Assembly: GCA_010024875.1 (NCBI GenBank)
Contig: RGFZ01000008.1
Coordinates: 1-64,000, forward strand
From: Oxalobacteraceae bacterium
Lineage (GTDB): Bacteria; Pseudomonadota; Gammaproteobacteria; Burkholderiales; Burkholderiaceae_D
DNA: 64,000 nucleotides
Direction of reading: 5' to 3'
Of this stretch, positions 20,506-31,522 are shown piece by piece (the first letter of the stretch is position 1; each line of letters starts with the position of its first letter). A program made the position numbers and the translations under genes. The notes beneath the pieces were generated by a model, which was not told the DNA's origin, did not search any database, and saw only the letters and a program-made list of their open reading frames with translations.

Positions 20506-22083
20506 GTGATGTCTCAAATGATATCCGATGCGCGGCTTCTGTTTGACGCAAGCCAAGCAGACGGCACTTATGAAAATCGCAAGCTGTCCAAATCTTGCCT
20601 TTCAACGATGAGTAAAAGCAATGGTACTGATGTCACCTCATCGCTGACACCTACACGCACAGAAAAGCCACGACGAGCGATGTACGACCTCATCGAGAGA
20701 CACTCACCCGAACTGGATTATGTGGTGCGTGTGATGGATGTGCTGATCATCTTCAGTAGCGGCACGCTAGCGGCGATGCTGCGCTTCTCAATGTATCCCG
20801 AGCAGCTCGCGCCAGTACATCAGATCGTGCTCTACGTCTGCTGTGCGATCTCTTTTGTCGTGCTGCCGCAGTTTGACTTGTATTCGTCCTGGCGCGGACG
20901 TTCATTGCGGCTCATGGTGAGCAATGCCTGCTTTGCGATGCTGATCATCATCGGCACTGGGATCATGCTGAGTTTTTTGCTTCGGCAGATCGATGAGCTG
21001 TCCCGGCTATGGGTCGTGATCTGGTATCTGTTGTCAGTCTGTGGTCTGCTGGGTTCGCGCATTCTGCTGCATGCGAGCTTGTCGGGACTCCGCGAATTAG
21101 GTTTTAATCATAAACGCGTGATCATCATTGGCTACGGCGCCACAGGTCGCGAGATGCATCGGCGCGCGCGACAGCAGCACTGGGCGGGTTATAGCGTGCG
21201 CGCGGTTCATGAGGCGGGTCAGACCGATCCGCCGGCGCCGGGCATCGAAATGCTGCACGACCTGCAGCAACTGCCGCAAGCCATTGTAAAACATCAAGCG
21301 CATGAGGTATGGATCACGCTTCCCTTATCCGAATCAGCGCGGCTACAACAACTGCAATACCTGCTGCGTAACAGTCTGGTGGATATACGCTGGGTTCCAG
21401 ATACGGCAGCGATGAGCATCCTTAGCCAGCGCACGATGGAATTTCTGGGTCTCCCCGTGGTGGAACTGAATCGTCCCGCGAGTGCAGGAATACCAGGACT
21501 GGCGAAGGAATTATTCGATCGCCTGTTTGCGTTATGCGCACTCGTGGTGCTGTCGCCGCTGTTGCTGGTACTGGCCGCGCTGATCAAAGCGACATCTCCC
21601 GGACCCGTTCTGTTTCGTCAGCCTCGGCTTGGTCTCAATGGACGCATCTTTCATGTCTACAAATTTCGGAGCATGAAGCTTCATCATGAGCATGGCGACC
21701 GAGTGACGCAAGCCACGCGCGATGATCCGCGTATTACGTCCATCGGTCGCTTCATGCGACGAACCAGTCTGGACGAGCTGCCGCAATTCTTCAATGTACT
21801 GCTGGGCGACATGTCAGTGGTTGGACCACGTCCGCACGCCCTTTCACACAATGATTTGTACAAAGACAAACTGGTGATGTACATGCAGCGTCATCGCGTC
21901 AAGCCAGGCATCACCGGATGGGCGCAGATTCATGGCTTTCGCGGCGAAACAGACACGGAAGAAAAAATGGCGCGCCGCGTGGCCTGCGACCTTCACTATA
22001 TAAAGCACTGGTCCTTCTGGATGGATCTGAAGATCATCTTGTGGACCAGTTTCAAGGGGTGGATACATACCAATGCCTACTGA
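20506..22083 (+). CDS. Undecaprenyl-phosphate sugar phosphotransferase (polyprenyl glycosylphosphotransferase initiating EPS synthesis)
   Basis: N-terminal multi-TM and CoA-binding-like region; C-terminal ELFDRLFALCALVVLSPLLLVLAALIKATSPGPVLFRQPRLGLNGRIFHVYKFRSM...TSLDELPQFFNVLLGDMSVVGPRPHALSHNDLYKD...PGITGWAQIHGFRGETD. Confidence 0.95.
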   Translation: MMSQMISDARLLFDASQADGTYENRKLSKSCLSTMSKSNGTDVTSSLTPTRTEKPRRAMYDLIERHSPELDYVVRVMDVLIIFSSGTLAAMLRFSMYPEQLAPVHQIVLYVCCAISFVVLPQFDLYSSWRGRSLRLMVSNACFAMLIIIGTGIMLSFLLRQIDELSRLWVVIWYLLSVCGLLGSRILLHASLSGLRELGFNHKRVIIIGYGATGREMHRRARQQHWAGYSVRAVHEAGQTDPPAPGIEMLHDLQQLPQAIVKHQAHEVWITLPLSESARLQQLQYLLRNSLVDIRWVPDTAAMSILSQRTMEFLGLPVVELNRPASAGIPGLAKELFDRLFALCALVVLSPLLLVLAALIKATSPGPVLFRQPRLGLNGRIFHVYKFRSMKLHHEHGDRVTQATRDDPRITSIGRFMRRTSLDELPQFFNVLLGDMSVVGPRPHALSHNDLYKDKLVMYMQRHRVKPGITGWAQIHGFRGETDTEEKMARRVACDLHYIKHWSFWMDLKIILWTSFKGWIHTNAY

Positions 22084-22573
22084 GACAGCTCGGCGCAAGC
22101 TTGCCATCGTTGCACGCGAACCGTTGCCAGAAAACCTGTTCCGCAGCGTCGTCGCTCATGCGCCGCTGGTCGCCATCGATCTGGTCGTTCAAGACCGTCA
22201 GCGTCGCGTGCTGCTCGGCTGGCGCCGCAACCCGCCAGCACGAGGCTACTGGTTTGTCCCGGGGGGACGTGTGCGCAAGGACGAGACGCTGGCAGAGGCC
22301 TTTGCTCGCATCAGCACCGCTGAGCTAGGCGAGACATTTCAATTGGAGCACAGCATCTTCATGGGCATCTATCAGCATTTTTATTCAGAAAATTTTCGCG
22401 GCGAGGCGCGTGCTTCGACGCACTACATCACACTGGCCCACAAGCTGCTCGCCAATGACACCTGTCTTCCGTTGCCGGACGAGCAGCACAGCCGCTACCG
22501 CTGGGCCAGCCGTACCGATATCGAATGTGACCTGCTTGTACACCCCTACGCACGCGCCTATTTTCGAGGCTGA
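22073..22573 (+). CDS. GDP-mannose mannosyl hydrolase-like NUDIX protein
   Basis: PLVAIDLVVQDRQRRVLLGWRRNPPARGYWFVPGGRVRKDETLAEAFARISTAELG; overlaps the upstream gene end. Confidence 0.85.
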   Translation: MPTETARRKLAIVAREPLPENLFRSVVAHAPLVAIDLVVQDRQRRVLLGWRRNPPARGYWFVPGGRVRKDETLAEAFARISTAELGETFQLEHSIFMGIYQHFYSENFRGEARASTHYITLAHKLLANDTCLPLPDEQHSRYRWASRTDIECDLLVHPYARAYFRG

Positions 22574-22677
22574 GGTATGCGCGTAGTGTCGTTCGGATCA
22601 CGGATTGTGCCTGTTGTTTTCAGCAGCGTCTTGGGAATGCATGATTTCACGCTGTCGGATATCGACAGAAGGCGTTG

Positions 22678-23265
22678 ATGCGGCTCAGACGAATCCCCTT
22701 GTTCTGTCTGGCGGCGTTCTTTTTGTCGATGGTGGCGATCGGTTCCTTGCCGGGTGAAGCGCATGCGCTGTCGTCCCGCTTCGGCGATAAAGCACTTCAC
22801 TCTGCTGCTTATGCGCTGATCAGTGTGCTGGCTAACTTGTCGCTGATCGGCTCGCGCCATACGCGCGCTGTCACCAGCGTGATTTTGGTCGGCTGTCTGG
22901 GTCTGCTGGATGAAAGCATCCAGCACCTTCTGCCTTACCGCAATGCTTCGCTGAGCGACTGGTGTTTTGATATGGCGGCTGCGATCGTAGTCGCCTCATT
23001 TTTCTGGCTACTCGAATTCAGCACTACCAGAACCACTCACCCTGAGACTCCTCATGAGAAAAAAGATCAGCAAGGCCGTATTTCCTGTTGCAGGACTTGG
23101 CACACGCTTTCTTCCAGCGACCAAGGCCAGCCCGAAAGAGATGCTGCCCGTCGTGGACAAGCCACTGATCCAGTATGCGGTGGAGGAAGCGGTTGCGGCA
23201 GGTATCAGCGAGATGATCTTCGTCACCGGCCGCAACAAGCGGGCGATCGAGGATCATTTCGATAA
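22678..23265 (+). CDS. VanZ-like membrane protein (3' end of ORF overlaps galU; possible frameshift)
   Basis: MRLRRIPLFCLAAFFLSMVAIGSLPGEAHALSSRFGDKALHSAAYALISVLANLSL...LGLLDESIQHLLPYRNASLSDWCFDMAAAIVVASFFW; residues after about 125 are out-of-frame galU. Confidence 0.7.
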   Translation: MRLRRIPLFCLAAFFLSMVAIGSLPGEAHALSSRFGDKALHSAAYALISVLANLSLIGSRHTRAVTSVILVGCLGLLDESIQHLLPYRNASLSDWCFDMAAAIVVASFFWLLEFSTTRTTHPETPHEKKDQQGRISCCRTWHTLSSSDQGQPERDAARRGQATDPVCGGGSGCGRYQRDDLRHRPQQAGDRGSFR

Positions 23266-23995
23266 AGCCTATGAGCTTGAAGCCGAACTGGCGGCGCGTC
23301 AGAAAAATGACCTGCTGGCGCAGATTGGCCAAATCAAGCCGGACCACGTGCAATGCTTTTATGTCCGTCAGGCCGAGGCACTGGGTCTCGGGCATGCGGT
23401 GCTGTGTGCCGAGCGGCTGGTGAAAGATGAACCCTTTGCCGTGATCCTGGCCGATGATCTGTTGCAGGCCGAGGTGCCCGTCATGCGTCAGATGACTGAG
23501 ATGTATGGCCACTACGGTTGCAGCATCATCGGCGTGGAAGCGATACGACCAGAGCAAAGTAATGCCTACGGCGTGATTCGTGGAACACCTGTCGCCAAGC
23601 GGCTGCTCAAGCTCGAGGCAATCGTCGAGAAGCCTTCGCCAGCGAGTGCACCATCGAACATGGGGGTGGTAGGCCGCTACCTACTCACGCCATCGATCTT
23701 CCGTCATTTACATGCGTTGCAACCTGGCGCGGGCGGCGAGTTGCAACTGACCGACGCCATTGCAGCATTACTGACCAGCGAAGCAGTGCTCTCCTACCAG
23801 TTCGAAGGCAAGCGCCATGACTGTGGCACCAAGCAAGGCTACCTGGAAGCGACGGTAACGTTCGCTCTACGCCACCCAGAAGTGGCTGATGAATTTCGCC
23901 GCTTCCTTCGCTCGCTGCCGCCGGGCGACCAAGCGCCTGAGGTGAATCTCCCTGCTCCCTTGAGCTTGGCAGGTGCGGCAGCGGTGCTGGGATGA
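23054..23995 (+). CDS. galU: UTP-glucose-1-phosphate uridylyltransferase
   Basis: MRKKISKAVFPVAGLGTRFLPATKASPKEMLPVVDKPLIQYAVEEAVAAGISEMIFVTGRNKRAIEDHFD. Confidence 0.97.
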   Translation: MRKKISKAVFPVAGLGTRFLPATKASPKEMLPVVDKPLIQYAVEEAVAAGISEMIFVTGRNKRAIEDHFDKAYELEAELAARQKNDLLAQIGQIKPDHVQCFYVRQAEALGLGHAVLCAERLVKDEPFAVILADDLLQAEVPVMRQMTEMYGHYGCSIIGVEAIRPEQSNAYGVIRGTPVAKRLLKLEAIVEKPSPASAPSNMGVVGRYLLTPSIFRHLHALQPGAGGELQLTDAIAALLTSEAVLSYQFEGKRHDCGTKQGYLEATVTFALRHPEVADEFRRFLRSLPPGDQAPEVNLPAPLSLAGAAAVLG

Positions 23996-25008
23996 TGAAT
24001 GAATCCATTCTCGTCACCGGTGCCACCGGCTACATCGGCTCGCACACCTGCGTGTGTCTGCTGAAAGCAGGATGGCGTGTCATCGCGATGGACAATCTCA
24101 GCAACAGTTCGCCGCGCGCAGTGCTGCGCATTCAGGAGATTTGCGGCCGCCCTATGCCTTTTCATCCGCTGGATGTGCGTGACCACGCTGCAGTATCGCG
24201 GCTGATTCAACAGGAAAACATCAGCGCTGTCATCCATTTCGCCGGACTGAAAGCGGTGGGCGAATCGGTGACGCGTCCTCTGGATTACTTCGACAATAAC
24301 GTGGCAGGCAGCATCACCCTGTTGCGCGCGCTGCATCAGCAAGGGGTGCGCAAACTGGTGTTCAGCTCATCCGCCACTGTCTACGGCGACCCATCGCAGG
24401 TGCCCGTCACCGAGACAGCCCCGCTCTCAGCCACCAATCCGTATGGGCGCACGAAGCTCATGGTGGAGCAGATACTCGATGACATGAGCGATTCCGATCC
24501 GGAATGGCGTATCGCTACCCTTCGCTACTTCAACCCCGCTGGCGCGCATGAGAGTGGCCTGCTTGGCGAAGCTCCACGCGGCGTGCCGAACAACTTGATG
24601 CCATTCGTCGCACAGGTGGCCGTAGGCCGGCTGCCTTGCGTGCAGGTACACGGCGACGACTATCCAACCCCCGATGGCACGGGTATTCGTGACTACATCC
24701 ATGTGATGGATCTCGCGCGCGGACACCTTGCCGCGCTGGAGCGCTTGTTCTCGAATTCTGGCAGCTTCACTGTCAACCTAGGCACTGGCCAAGGCGTGAG
24801 TGTTCTAGAGGCAGTCGCAGCTTTCGAGAGAGCCTGCGGTAAGTCTCTGCCCCTGCGTATTGGCCCGCGCCGTCCCGGCGACATCGCTACATGCTATGCA
24901 TCGGCGCAACGCGCCAGAGAACTGCTCGGCTGGCAAGCCGAGCGCAGTTTTGAGCAAATGTGCGCCGACCACTGGCGCTGGCAGTGTCAGAACCCCGGTG
25001 GCTATTGA
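23992..25008 (+). CDS. galE: UDP-glucose 4-epimerase
   Basis: SILVTGATGYIGSHTCVCLLKAGWRVIAMDNLSNSSPRAV...FSSSATVYGDP...YGRTKLMVEQIL. Confidence 0.95.
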   Translation: MMNESILVTGATGYIGSHTCVCLLKAGWRVIAMDNLSNSSPRAVLRIQEICGRPMPFHPLDVRDHAAVSRLIQQENISAVIHFAGLKAVGESVTRPLDYFDNNVAGSITLLRALHQQGVRKLVFSSSATVYGDPSQVPVTETAPLSATNPYGRTKLMVEQILDDMSDSDPEWRIATLRYFNPAGAHESGLLGEAPRGVPNNLMPFVAQVAVGRLPCVQVHGDDYPTPDGTGIRDYIHVMDLARGHLAALERLFSNSGSFTVNLGTGQGVSVLEAVAAFERACGKSLPLRIGPRRPGDIATCYASAQRARELLGWQAERSFEQMCADHWRWQCQNPGGY

Positions 25009-25102
25009 TCGCAACGACATTGGCATGCCGAGACTCGCGCTGTACCTGACACAACACAAGCTGCTGCGACAAGCAATCCCGACAATAGCGGTCTGATTCC
25101 TT

Positions 25103-26260
25103 ATGCGAGATCTGATGAACCACTCTCCGATTGCGAATACCGAAGGTCGGGTCGCCCTGATCACTGGCGTCACCGGCCAGGATGGTGCCTACTTGTCAGA
25201 ACTCCTGCTGGGCAAGGGCTATCAGGTGCATGGGATCAAACGCCGCAGCTCATTACTGAATACCTCGCGCATTGATCATCTCTATCAGGATCCGCACGAG
25301 TCGCGCCGTCGTTTCGTGCTGCATCATGGCGACATGACAGATACTGCATCGCTCATCCGAGTGATGCAACAAGTAAAGCCCGATGAGGTCTACAACCTGG
25401 CGGCACAAAGTCATGTCGCGGTCAGCTTTGAAGAACCGGAATACACGGCGAACTCTGACGGCATAGGCACGCTGCGGCTGCTGGAAGCGATACGTATCCT
25501 CGGACTAGAAAAGACGACGCGTTTTTATCAGGCCTCGACCTCTGAACTCTACGGCAAGGTACAGGAAACGCCGCAACGCGAAAGCACGCCCTTCTATCCG
25601 CGTAGTCCCTATGCGGCCGCCAAGCTGTACGCGTACTGGATCACGGTGAATTATCGCGAGGCTTATGGCATGTACGCCTGCAATGGCATTCTGTTCAACC
25701 ATGAATCGCCATTACGCGGTGAAACTTTCGTCACCCGCAAGATCACGCGCGGACTAGCGCGCATTGCGCTCGGGCTGCAGGATTGCCTCTATCTTGGCAA
25801 TCTGGACGCGCTGCGCGACTGGGGCCATGCGCGCGACTATGTCGAGATGCAATGGCTGATGTTGCAGCAAGATGCCGCCGAAGACTTTGTGATAGCCACT
25901 GGCCGACAGGCCAGCGTGCGCGAATTTACCGACCGCGCAGCGGCAGCACTGGGCATCTCGCTTTCGTGGAGTGGAGAAGGTCTTAGCGAGGTCGCTTGCG
26001 TGGATTCCGCAAGCGACAGCACTCGCTTGAAAACGGGGCAGATCATCGTTCGCGTCGATCCGCGTTATTTCCGTCCTACCGAGGTCGAGACTCTGCTCGG
26101 TGATGCCAGCCGTGCGCGCGAACGCTTGGGCTGGTCGCCGCGTACCAGTCTGGCACAACTGGTCGACGAAATGGTGAAGGCCGATCTGTCGGCTGCGCGC
26201 AAATATGCACTGCTGCGCGAGAATGGCTTCACTGCGTTCACCCATCACGACACGCTCTGA
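25103..26260 (+). CDS. gmd: GDP-mannose 4,6-dehydratase
   Basis: [46 protein letters not shown]...[38 protein letters not shown]. Confidence 0.97.
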   Translation: MRDLMNHSPIANTEGRVALITGVTGQDGAYLSELLLGKGYQVHGIKRRSSLLNTSRIDHLYQDPHESRRRFVLHHGDMTDTASLIRVMQQVKPDEVYNLAAQSHVAVSFEEPEYTANSDGIGTLRLLEAIRILGLEKTTRFYQASTSELYGKVQETPQRESTPFYPRSPYAAAKLYAYWITVNYREAYGMYACNGILFNHESPLRGETFVTRKITRGLARIALGLQDCLYLGNLDALRDWGHARDYVEMQWLMLQQDAAEDFVIATGRQASVREFTDRAAAALGISLSWSGEGLSEVACVDSASDSTRLKTGQIIVRVDPRYFRPTEVETLLGDASRARERLGWSPRTSLAQLVDEMVKADLSAARKYALLRENGFTAFTHHDTL

Positions 26261-26275
26261 TACAGCCATAGAACG

Positions 26276-27304
26276 ATGAACAAAACCAACGTAGAGAGAG
26301 TTTTTGTTGCCGGCCATCGCGGAATGGTTGGCGCGGCCATTGTGCGCCGCCTAAAGTCGATGACAACTGGCACTAGCCTGCAGCTGGTGCTGCGCTCCCA
26401 TGACGAACTGGATCTGTCAGACAGTGCACAAGTCGAGGCATTCTTCTCCAGTCACGCGATCGATACGGTCTACATGGCGGCAGCGCGGGTTGGTGGCATA
26501 CAAGCCAATAATCTTCAACCCGCCGAATTCATTCAGCAGAACCTGATGATTGAAGCGAATGTGATCCATCAGGCATGGCGCCACCGGGTGAAGAAGCTGC
26601 TGTTCCTGGGTTCGTCGTGTATCTACCCGAGGCTGGCGCCGCAACCTATCGTCGAAAGCGCGCTGCTCGGCGGGCCTCTGGAACCTACCAACGAGCCTTA
26701 CGCCATTGCCAAAATTGCTGGCATCAAACTCTGCGAAAGCTATAACCGGCAATACGGCACCGACTACCGCAGCCTGATGCCAACTAATCTGTATGGCCCG
26801 GGCGACAACTTCAATCTTGAGAGCAGTCACGTACTGCCCGCGCTACTGCGGAAAATCCATGATGCCTATCAGACCAATGCGCGTGAGGTCGTGATCTGGG
26901 GTAGTGGTCGGCCGCTGCGTGAATTTTTGCATGTAGATGATCTTGCGACGGCCTGTGTGCATCTGATGCAGCTGGGGCAGGATCAGTTGCAGCCGCTGAT
27001 TTCTCCACAGTGCTCGCACCTGAATGCAGGCAGCGGCGAGGAAATCAGTATTGCCGATCTCGCACAGCTTATTGCTGGCATTGTTGGCTTTGAAGGAGAG
27101 CTGCGCTTCGATAACAGCAAACCTGATGGCACGCCGCGCAAGCTGCTCGATTCAAGCAAGCTCAGAGCAATCGGCTGGGCACCGACGATTGGCTTGCGCG
27201 AGGGAATCTTGCGGACCTACCGACACTTTCTCTCTGCGAACGCTGCGGCGCATGCGGAACAAGCGTATCGCGGTCTGGCCGAACCACCCGGTCTGCGCTT
27301 TTGA
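26276..27304 (+). CDS. fcl: GDP-L-fucose synthase
   Basis: [22 protein letters not shown]...[36 protein letters not shown]...[69 protein letters not shown]. Confidence 0.97.
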   Translation: MNKTNVERVFVAGHRGMVGAAIVRRLKSMTTGTSLQLVLRSHDELDLSDSAQVEAFFSSHAIDTVYMAAARVGGIQANNLQPAEFIQQNLMIEANVIHQAWRHRVKKLLFLGSSCIYPRLAPQPIVESALLGGPLEPTNEPYAIAKIAGIKLCESYNRQYGTDYRSLMPTNLYGPGDNFNLESSHVLPALLRKIHDAYQTNAREVVIWGSGRPLREFLHVDDLATACVHLMQLGQDQLQPLISPQCSHLNAGSGEEISIADLAQLIAGIVGFEGELRFDNSKPDGTPRKLLDSSKLRAIGWAPTIGLREGILRTYRHFLSANAAAHAEQAYRGLAEPPGLRF

Positions 27305-27314
27305 GTCGTCACGG

Positions 27315-28757
27315 ATGGACATGACCATCACTTCGGATGTGATCCTCGTGCTGCTCTCGGCTCTGCTTGCGCTGCCTCTCGCGCTGGGTATCTGTCTGCG
27401 TCATCCTGCGCTGGCCACGCTGATGCTGATCGCCGTGCTCTGCCTGTTCTCGTCATCGACCTGGGGCCAGCTGCAAGAAGAGAACACGATTTATTCACGT
27501 GGTACCGGGATGTTCTATTTTTCTTTGCTCAACCTGCTGCTGTGGGTGGCAACGGCGGCGGCTTGTTTGCAACGGCTGCATCGTGGCTTGTCGATTAAAC
27601 GGCATCCTACGCTGAACACTGGATCGCCTTTTCCAATGGCGCTCGCGGCGTTTGCGTTCATGCTGTTGGCTCATGTCGCGCTGGGGCTCATGTCGGACAA
27701 GGACTTGACGCATATCCTTAGCTACACCGGCCTGATCAATGTGATCAATCTGCTGCTGTTCAGTTGGCTGATCACCCAGACGCTGGCTAATGCCCGTTCA
27801 CAGCGTTGGCTGCTAAGGCTGCTATTGGCGCTGGCGGCGGCGCGGGCCGCTTTTGGTCTGGCGCGCTATCAGTGGTTTGGTGGCGACAACGCGAATCCGT
27901 ATCGCAATTTCGAGGGTCTGGATATTCGTCTGGTCTATTTTGATATTTGCGATAACTATATTGCCGCGCTGGCGGCATTCATTATTGCGTGGCTGTTGCT
28001 GATGCCGCAAGTACGGCTGTCTCTGCCCAAGCGCGCACTCCTACTGCTGTGGCTAGCGCTCGAAGTCGCTACGGTCGCGCTCTCTTTCCGGCGTTCTTCA
28101 CTGATCGGTCTTGCGCTGATGTCGCTGGTGCTGTTCTGGCAGCTACCCTGGCGTCGCCGACTGTGGCTGGCGGGTGCAGGTTCGCTGGGAATGATCGCTG
28201 CGTCCATCACGCTGATGAAAGAAAGGCTGCAATTCAACACGAACGGCTCCGGCGGTGTGCTGGCATCGCTGCTGTATGACATCGGCCCTGCCCACTCCAC
28301 CGAAGTCAGCCGCTTTTATGAACTCGAAGCTGCCGCGCACAGTCTGGAAGGACACTGGATGTTCGGATTGGGCAGCTGGGGAAGTTTCTATGGCAATGAA
28401 GACATTCTTGACTACCATTTCGGCAAATTTGATTTCGTGCACAGCGGCTTTGGGCATCTACTACTGAAGTCCGGGCTGGTGGGACTGATGATGTTCATTG
28501 CGCTGCTCGCTGCGGTGGTCATTCACTACCTGCGGCAGCGACGCCGATGGCATGGGCACTCGGCGCTGATGGCCGACGCGGCGATGGCTGGCTTGCTGTT
28601 CTGGATGCCGACACTGCTGATCGGCACGCCCGTCATCGAGTTTCGTACCATGCTTCTGCTGGGGCTAACGATGGCTCTGCCTTATCTTTGCATGCCGCAT
28701 GCAAAGCCTTTGCCTTTCCGCTTCTCAACGCTCGGGAGCCGGCATGCTGCTGCGTAA
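27315..28757 (+). CDS. O-antigen polymerase/ligase-like membrane protein (Wzy candidate)
   Basis: About 480 aa, many hydrophobic segments, RRSSLIGLALMSLVLFWQLPWRR and a large soluble loop before HSGFGHLLLKSGLVGLMMFIAL; position in EPS locus. Confidence 0.75.
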   Translation: MDMTITSDVILVLLSALLALPLALGICLRHPALATLMLIAVLCLFSSSTWGQLQEENTIYSRGTGMFYFSLLNLLLWVATAAACLQRLHRGLSIKRHPTLNTGSPFPMALAAFAFMLLAHVALGLMSDKDLTHILSYTGLINVINLLLFSWLITQTLANARSQRWLLRLLLALAAARAAFGLARYQWFGGDNANPYRNFEGLDIRLVYFDICDNYIAALAAFIIAWLLLMPQVRLSLPKRALLLLWLALEVATVALSFRRSSLIGLALMSLVLFWQLPWRRRLWLAGAGSLGMIAASITLMKERLQFNTNGSGGVLASLLYDIGPAHSTEVSRFYELEAAAHSLEGHWMFGLGSWGSFYGNEDILDYHFGKFDFVHSGFGHLLLKSGLVGLMMFIALLAAVVIHYLRQRRRWHGHSALMADAAMAGLLFWMPTLLIGTPVIEFRTMLLLGLTMALPYLCMPHAKPLPFRFSTLGSRHAAA

Positions 28758-30246
28758 CTCGCTGTGGCACCTGAGCGGCTCGGCAGTGCCGGCGCTGGTA
28801 GCGCTGGCGACGGTGCCTCTGCTGATCCGCGGTGTCGGCCTGGAGGGTTTTGGCATCATCACGCTGATCACATCCGTGGTCGGCTATTTCGGTATCGTCG
28901 ACCTGAATCTTTCCGCGGGTTCGATACGCTACCTGTCGCAGTTCCATGCGAACTCGGAGGATGAATCCTTCCGCGAGACCTTCTGGTTCGGTCTGATGTT
29001 TTATATCGGAATTGGTCTTCTGGGTGGCGTGCTGCTGATGGCGCTGGCCGCGACGTTGCTCAACCAGTTTTTTGAAGTCAGCACTGCTTTGCATGATGAT
29101 GCATTGCGCGCGCTGCGCATTGCGGCGCCTGGCTTCGCGCTGACGCAGCTGCAAAACTATTTGCTGGTGGTGCCGCAAGCCATACAACGCTATGATCGCT
29201 CGGCGCAAGGCGAGGCATTCTTCGGTGTGCTGGTGAATGTGCTGTCCGCCACCGTGGCGATGGCTGGCGGCGGCATCGAAGGCGTGATCGCTGCGCGTGT
29301 CATCGTCTCAGCCATCAACACGCTGTGGCTGGTTTGGCTGCTAAGACATCTGCGCATACCGCTGCAGCCACGCTGGCCCGGCCCGGCAATTCGCCAGGCG
29401 CTGACCAGCTTTTCGGTCTATGCGTACCTGTCGCGGCTGGCCTCCCTATTGCACCAGCACGCCGACAAGCTGATCATCGGCGCTCTGGTTGGTCCCGTCG
29501 CACTGGCTTTTTATGCGGTACCGAACCAGCTGGCCAGTCGGGTACTGGGTCTCACGTATCGTCTGGGCAGTGTGATTTATCCGCGCGTATCGGCACTAGC
29601 GGCCACGGGCCAGCGCGAACCTTTGCGACTGCTGTATCTCGATGCGACGCGCTGGCTAACCTACCTGAACCTTGCTGCACTCGGCCTGATCGCGCTCACC
29701 GGTGAGGAATTCCTGCGGCGGTGGGTCGGTCCCGCCTTCGTTGAGGACGCCTATCCGGTATTGCTGCTAGTGACACTCGGACTGTTGCTGGATTCATTGA
29801 CGACGATTCCTTCATTGGTGAACGACGGGCTGGGGCATCCGCGCCTGACTGGGCGCTTCGCACTCGCACGCGGGCTGATCGGCGTGCCGCTCGTTTATGT
29901 GGGCACGCAACTGGCTGGCATTATCGGCGCGGCAAGCGCGCACCTGTTGGCCTCGGCCTTGATGGGGACTCTGTTTCTCGTCTATGTGCACGGTCGCAGC
30001 GTGCCAGTGACGCTCGCAGACACGTGGCGACTGGCTTGGCTGCCCGCACTTGCCGTCGGTATCGCCGCGCTGCTGCTGGCACTGCCGCTCCGGTGGCTGC
30101 TGCCGCCCGGCGTCCCCGGTCTGCTGATACTCGCTGGTGCGGCATCGCTGGCACTGCTCGGGTTCGCGCTGACATTGCTAGTGAATGAGAGCGAACGCGC
30201 GACGCTGCACAGCGCCGCCCGACGTCTGCTGCCAGGAGCTTGCTGA
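28744..30246 (+). CDS. Polysaccharide flippase (Wzx-like, MATE/MOP superfamily)
   Basis: MLLRNSLWHLSGSAVPALVALATVPLLIRGVGLEGFGIITLITSVVGYFGIVDLNLSAGSIRYLSQ...; about 12 TM segments. Confidence 0.85.
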   Translation: MLLRNSLWHLSGSAVPALVALATVPLLIRGVGLEGFGIITLITSVVGYFGIVDLNLSAGSIRYLSQFHANSEDESFRETFWFGLMFYIGIGLLGGVLLMALAATLLNQFFEVSTALHDDALRALRIAAPGFALTQLQNYLLVVPQAIQRYDRSAQGEAFFGVLVNVLSATVAMAGGGIEGVIAARVIVSAINTLWLVWLLRHLRIPLQPRWPGPAIRQALTSFSVYAYLSRLASLLHQHADKLIIGALVGPVALAFYAVPNQLASRVLGLTYRLGSVIYPRVSALAATGQREPLRLLYLDATRWLTYLNLAALGLIALTGEEFLRRWVGPAFVEDAYPVLLLVTLGLLLDSLTTIPSLVNDGLGHPRLTGRFALARGLIGVPLVYVGTQLAGIIGAASAHLLASALMGTLFLVYVHGRSVPVTLADTWRLAWLPALAVGIAALLLALPLRWLLPPGVPGLLILAGAASLALLGFALTLLVNESERATLHSAARRLLPGAC

Positions 30247-30247
30247 G

Positions 30248-31522
30248 GTGCGCATTCTGATGGTCAGTGAAGACTTGCCCATGCCGTGCATGGGTGGGCT
30301 TGCACGGCATGTGCTGGCGCTGTCTGCAGCGCTGATCGCCGAGGGACATCAGGTCGACCTGATGGGCAATGATGACTATCCGCCCAAGCTATCGAACGAA
30401 GTGATGCGCTTTGGTGGTCGATTTTTTGCAGCTCTGAGCGGACAATTCGACGGATGGAAAGAGATATCGCTGGGCGTCTTCATGCCACCCAAGCGAAGCG
30501 TGATCGCGCGACGCTTTGCGCAAGCCATATTACGGCATGCCGATGCCTATGATGTGATTCATTATCATGGCCATCTACCCAACATTGCTCGCTATCTGCC
30601 TAGGGATGTGAACTTCATTCAGACGCGGCATGATCAGGGAAGCGATTGCCTGATCCACACGCGCTTCGCGCGCGGCACAATTTGCGAGAGCATTAACCCC
30701 ATGGATTGCGCAGGATGCCGGCACTGGCGACCCAATCTGATCCGGCGACAGGTGTCGGCGCTGACGGTACGCCGATTCCGTGACGAGGTGAAGGAGGGCT
30801 TCCTGCGCCACAAGACAGTATTCGTATCGGATTTTTTGCAGCGTAATTTAAGGCGAAGCTTTGGCCCGGGTAATTGGGGGGTGACGGTTCACAATTTTAT
30901 CGACACCGCGGCACTACAATCAGCGCTGCGCTCGACACAACCGTTCATCTCGCCGCCGGCAGCGTCAGGGCTTCTGCAAGTTTTCGTTGCGGCTAAGCTG
31001 TATCCGGCCAAGGGGGTTGGCATTCTGCTCGAAGCGTTGGATCGCTTGCAGGCGCAGCGCACACTGCAACTCACTATCGCCGGTGATGGCAGCGAGGAAT
31101 CGCTGCTGAGGGAACGGTATTCCTGGGCAGATTTTCATGGATGGCAAAGCGGCGAGCAGACGCTGCGGCTGGCGGCACGTGCAAACGCCATTGTGGTGCC
31201 CTCAGTATGCGAAGAGGCCTGCGCTTCCACGGTACTAGAGGCACTCATGCTGGGCAAGACCGTGTTCGCGCTGCGGCTCGGCGGAACACCTGAACTCGCT
31301 CGCTATGCCAGCGCCCCCGATCAATTGCGCTTGTTTGATGACATGGACTCTCTGGCCAGCGCCTTGCGATCATTTGAGCCACGCGCCGATCTGCAGCCTG
31401 CGCCGGGTACGCACGCGGACGCCCGCTTCGCTGCCCACCGGCTCCTGGGTCTGTACCGGCTTCCTGCGGGGCCACTGACCTCTGTTCGTGTGCCATCGTC
31501 AGCTTCCATCGCCGCGACGTGA
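30248..31522 (+). CDS. Glycosyltransferase family 4 (GT-B), GTG start
   Basis: VRILMVSEDLPMPCMGGLARHVLALSAALIAEGHQVDLMGND...VFVAAKLYPAKGVGILLEALDRLQAQRTLQLTIAGDGSEE...VVPSVCEEACASTVLEALMLGKTVFALRLGGTPELA. Confidence 0.9.
   Translation: MRILMVSEDLPMPCMGGLARHVLALSAALIAEGHQVDLMGNDDYPPKLSNEVMRFGGRFFAALSGQFDGWKEISLGVFMPPKRSVIARRFAQAILRHADAYDVIHYHGHLPNIARYLPRDVNFIQTRHDQGSDCLIHTRFARGTICESINPMDCAGCRHWRPNLIRRQVSALTVRRFRDEVKEGFLRHKTVFVSDFLQRNLRRSFGPGNWGVTVHNFIDTAALQSALRSTQPFISPPAASGLLQVFVAAKLYPAKGVGILLEALDRLQAQRTLQLTIAGDGSEESLLRERYSWADFHGWQSGEQTLRLAARANAIVVPSVCEEACASTVLEALMLGKTVFALRLGGTPELARYASAPDQLRLFDDMDSLASALRSFEPRADLQPAPGTHADARFAAHRLLGLYRLPAGPLTSVRVPSSASIAAT

Noticed and set aside
28633-29208. 191-aa minus-strand ORF within the flippase region
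   Set aside because: Antisense shadow ORF; Gln/Arg-rich, no domain.
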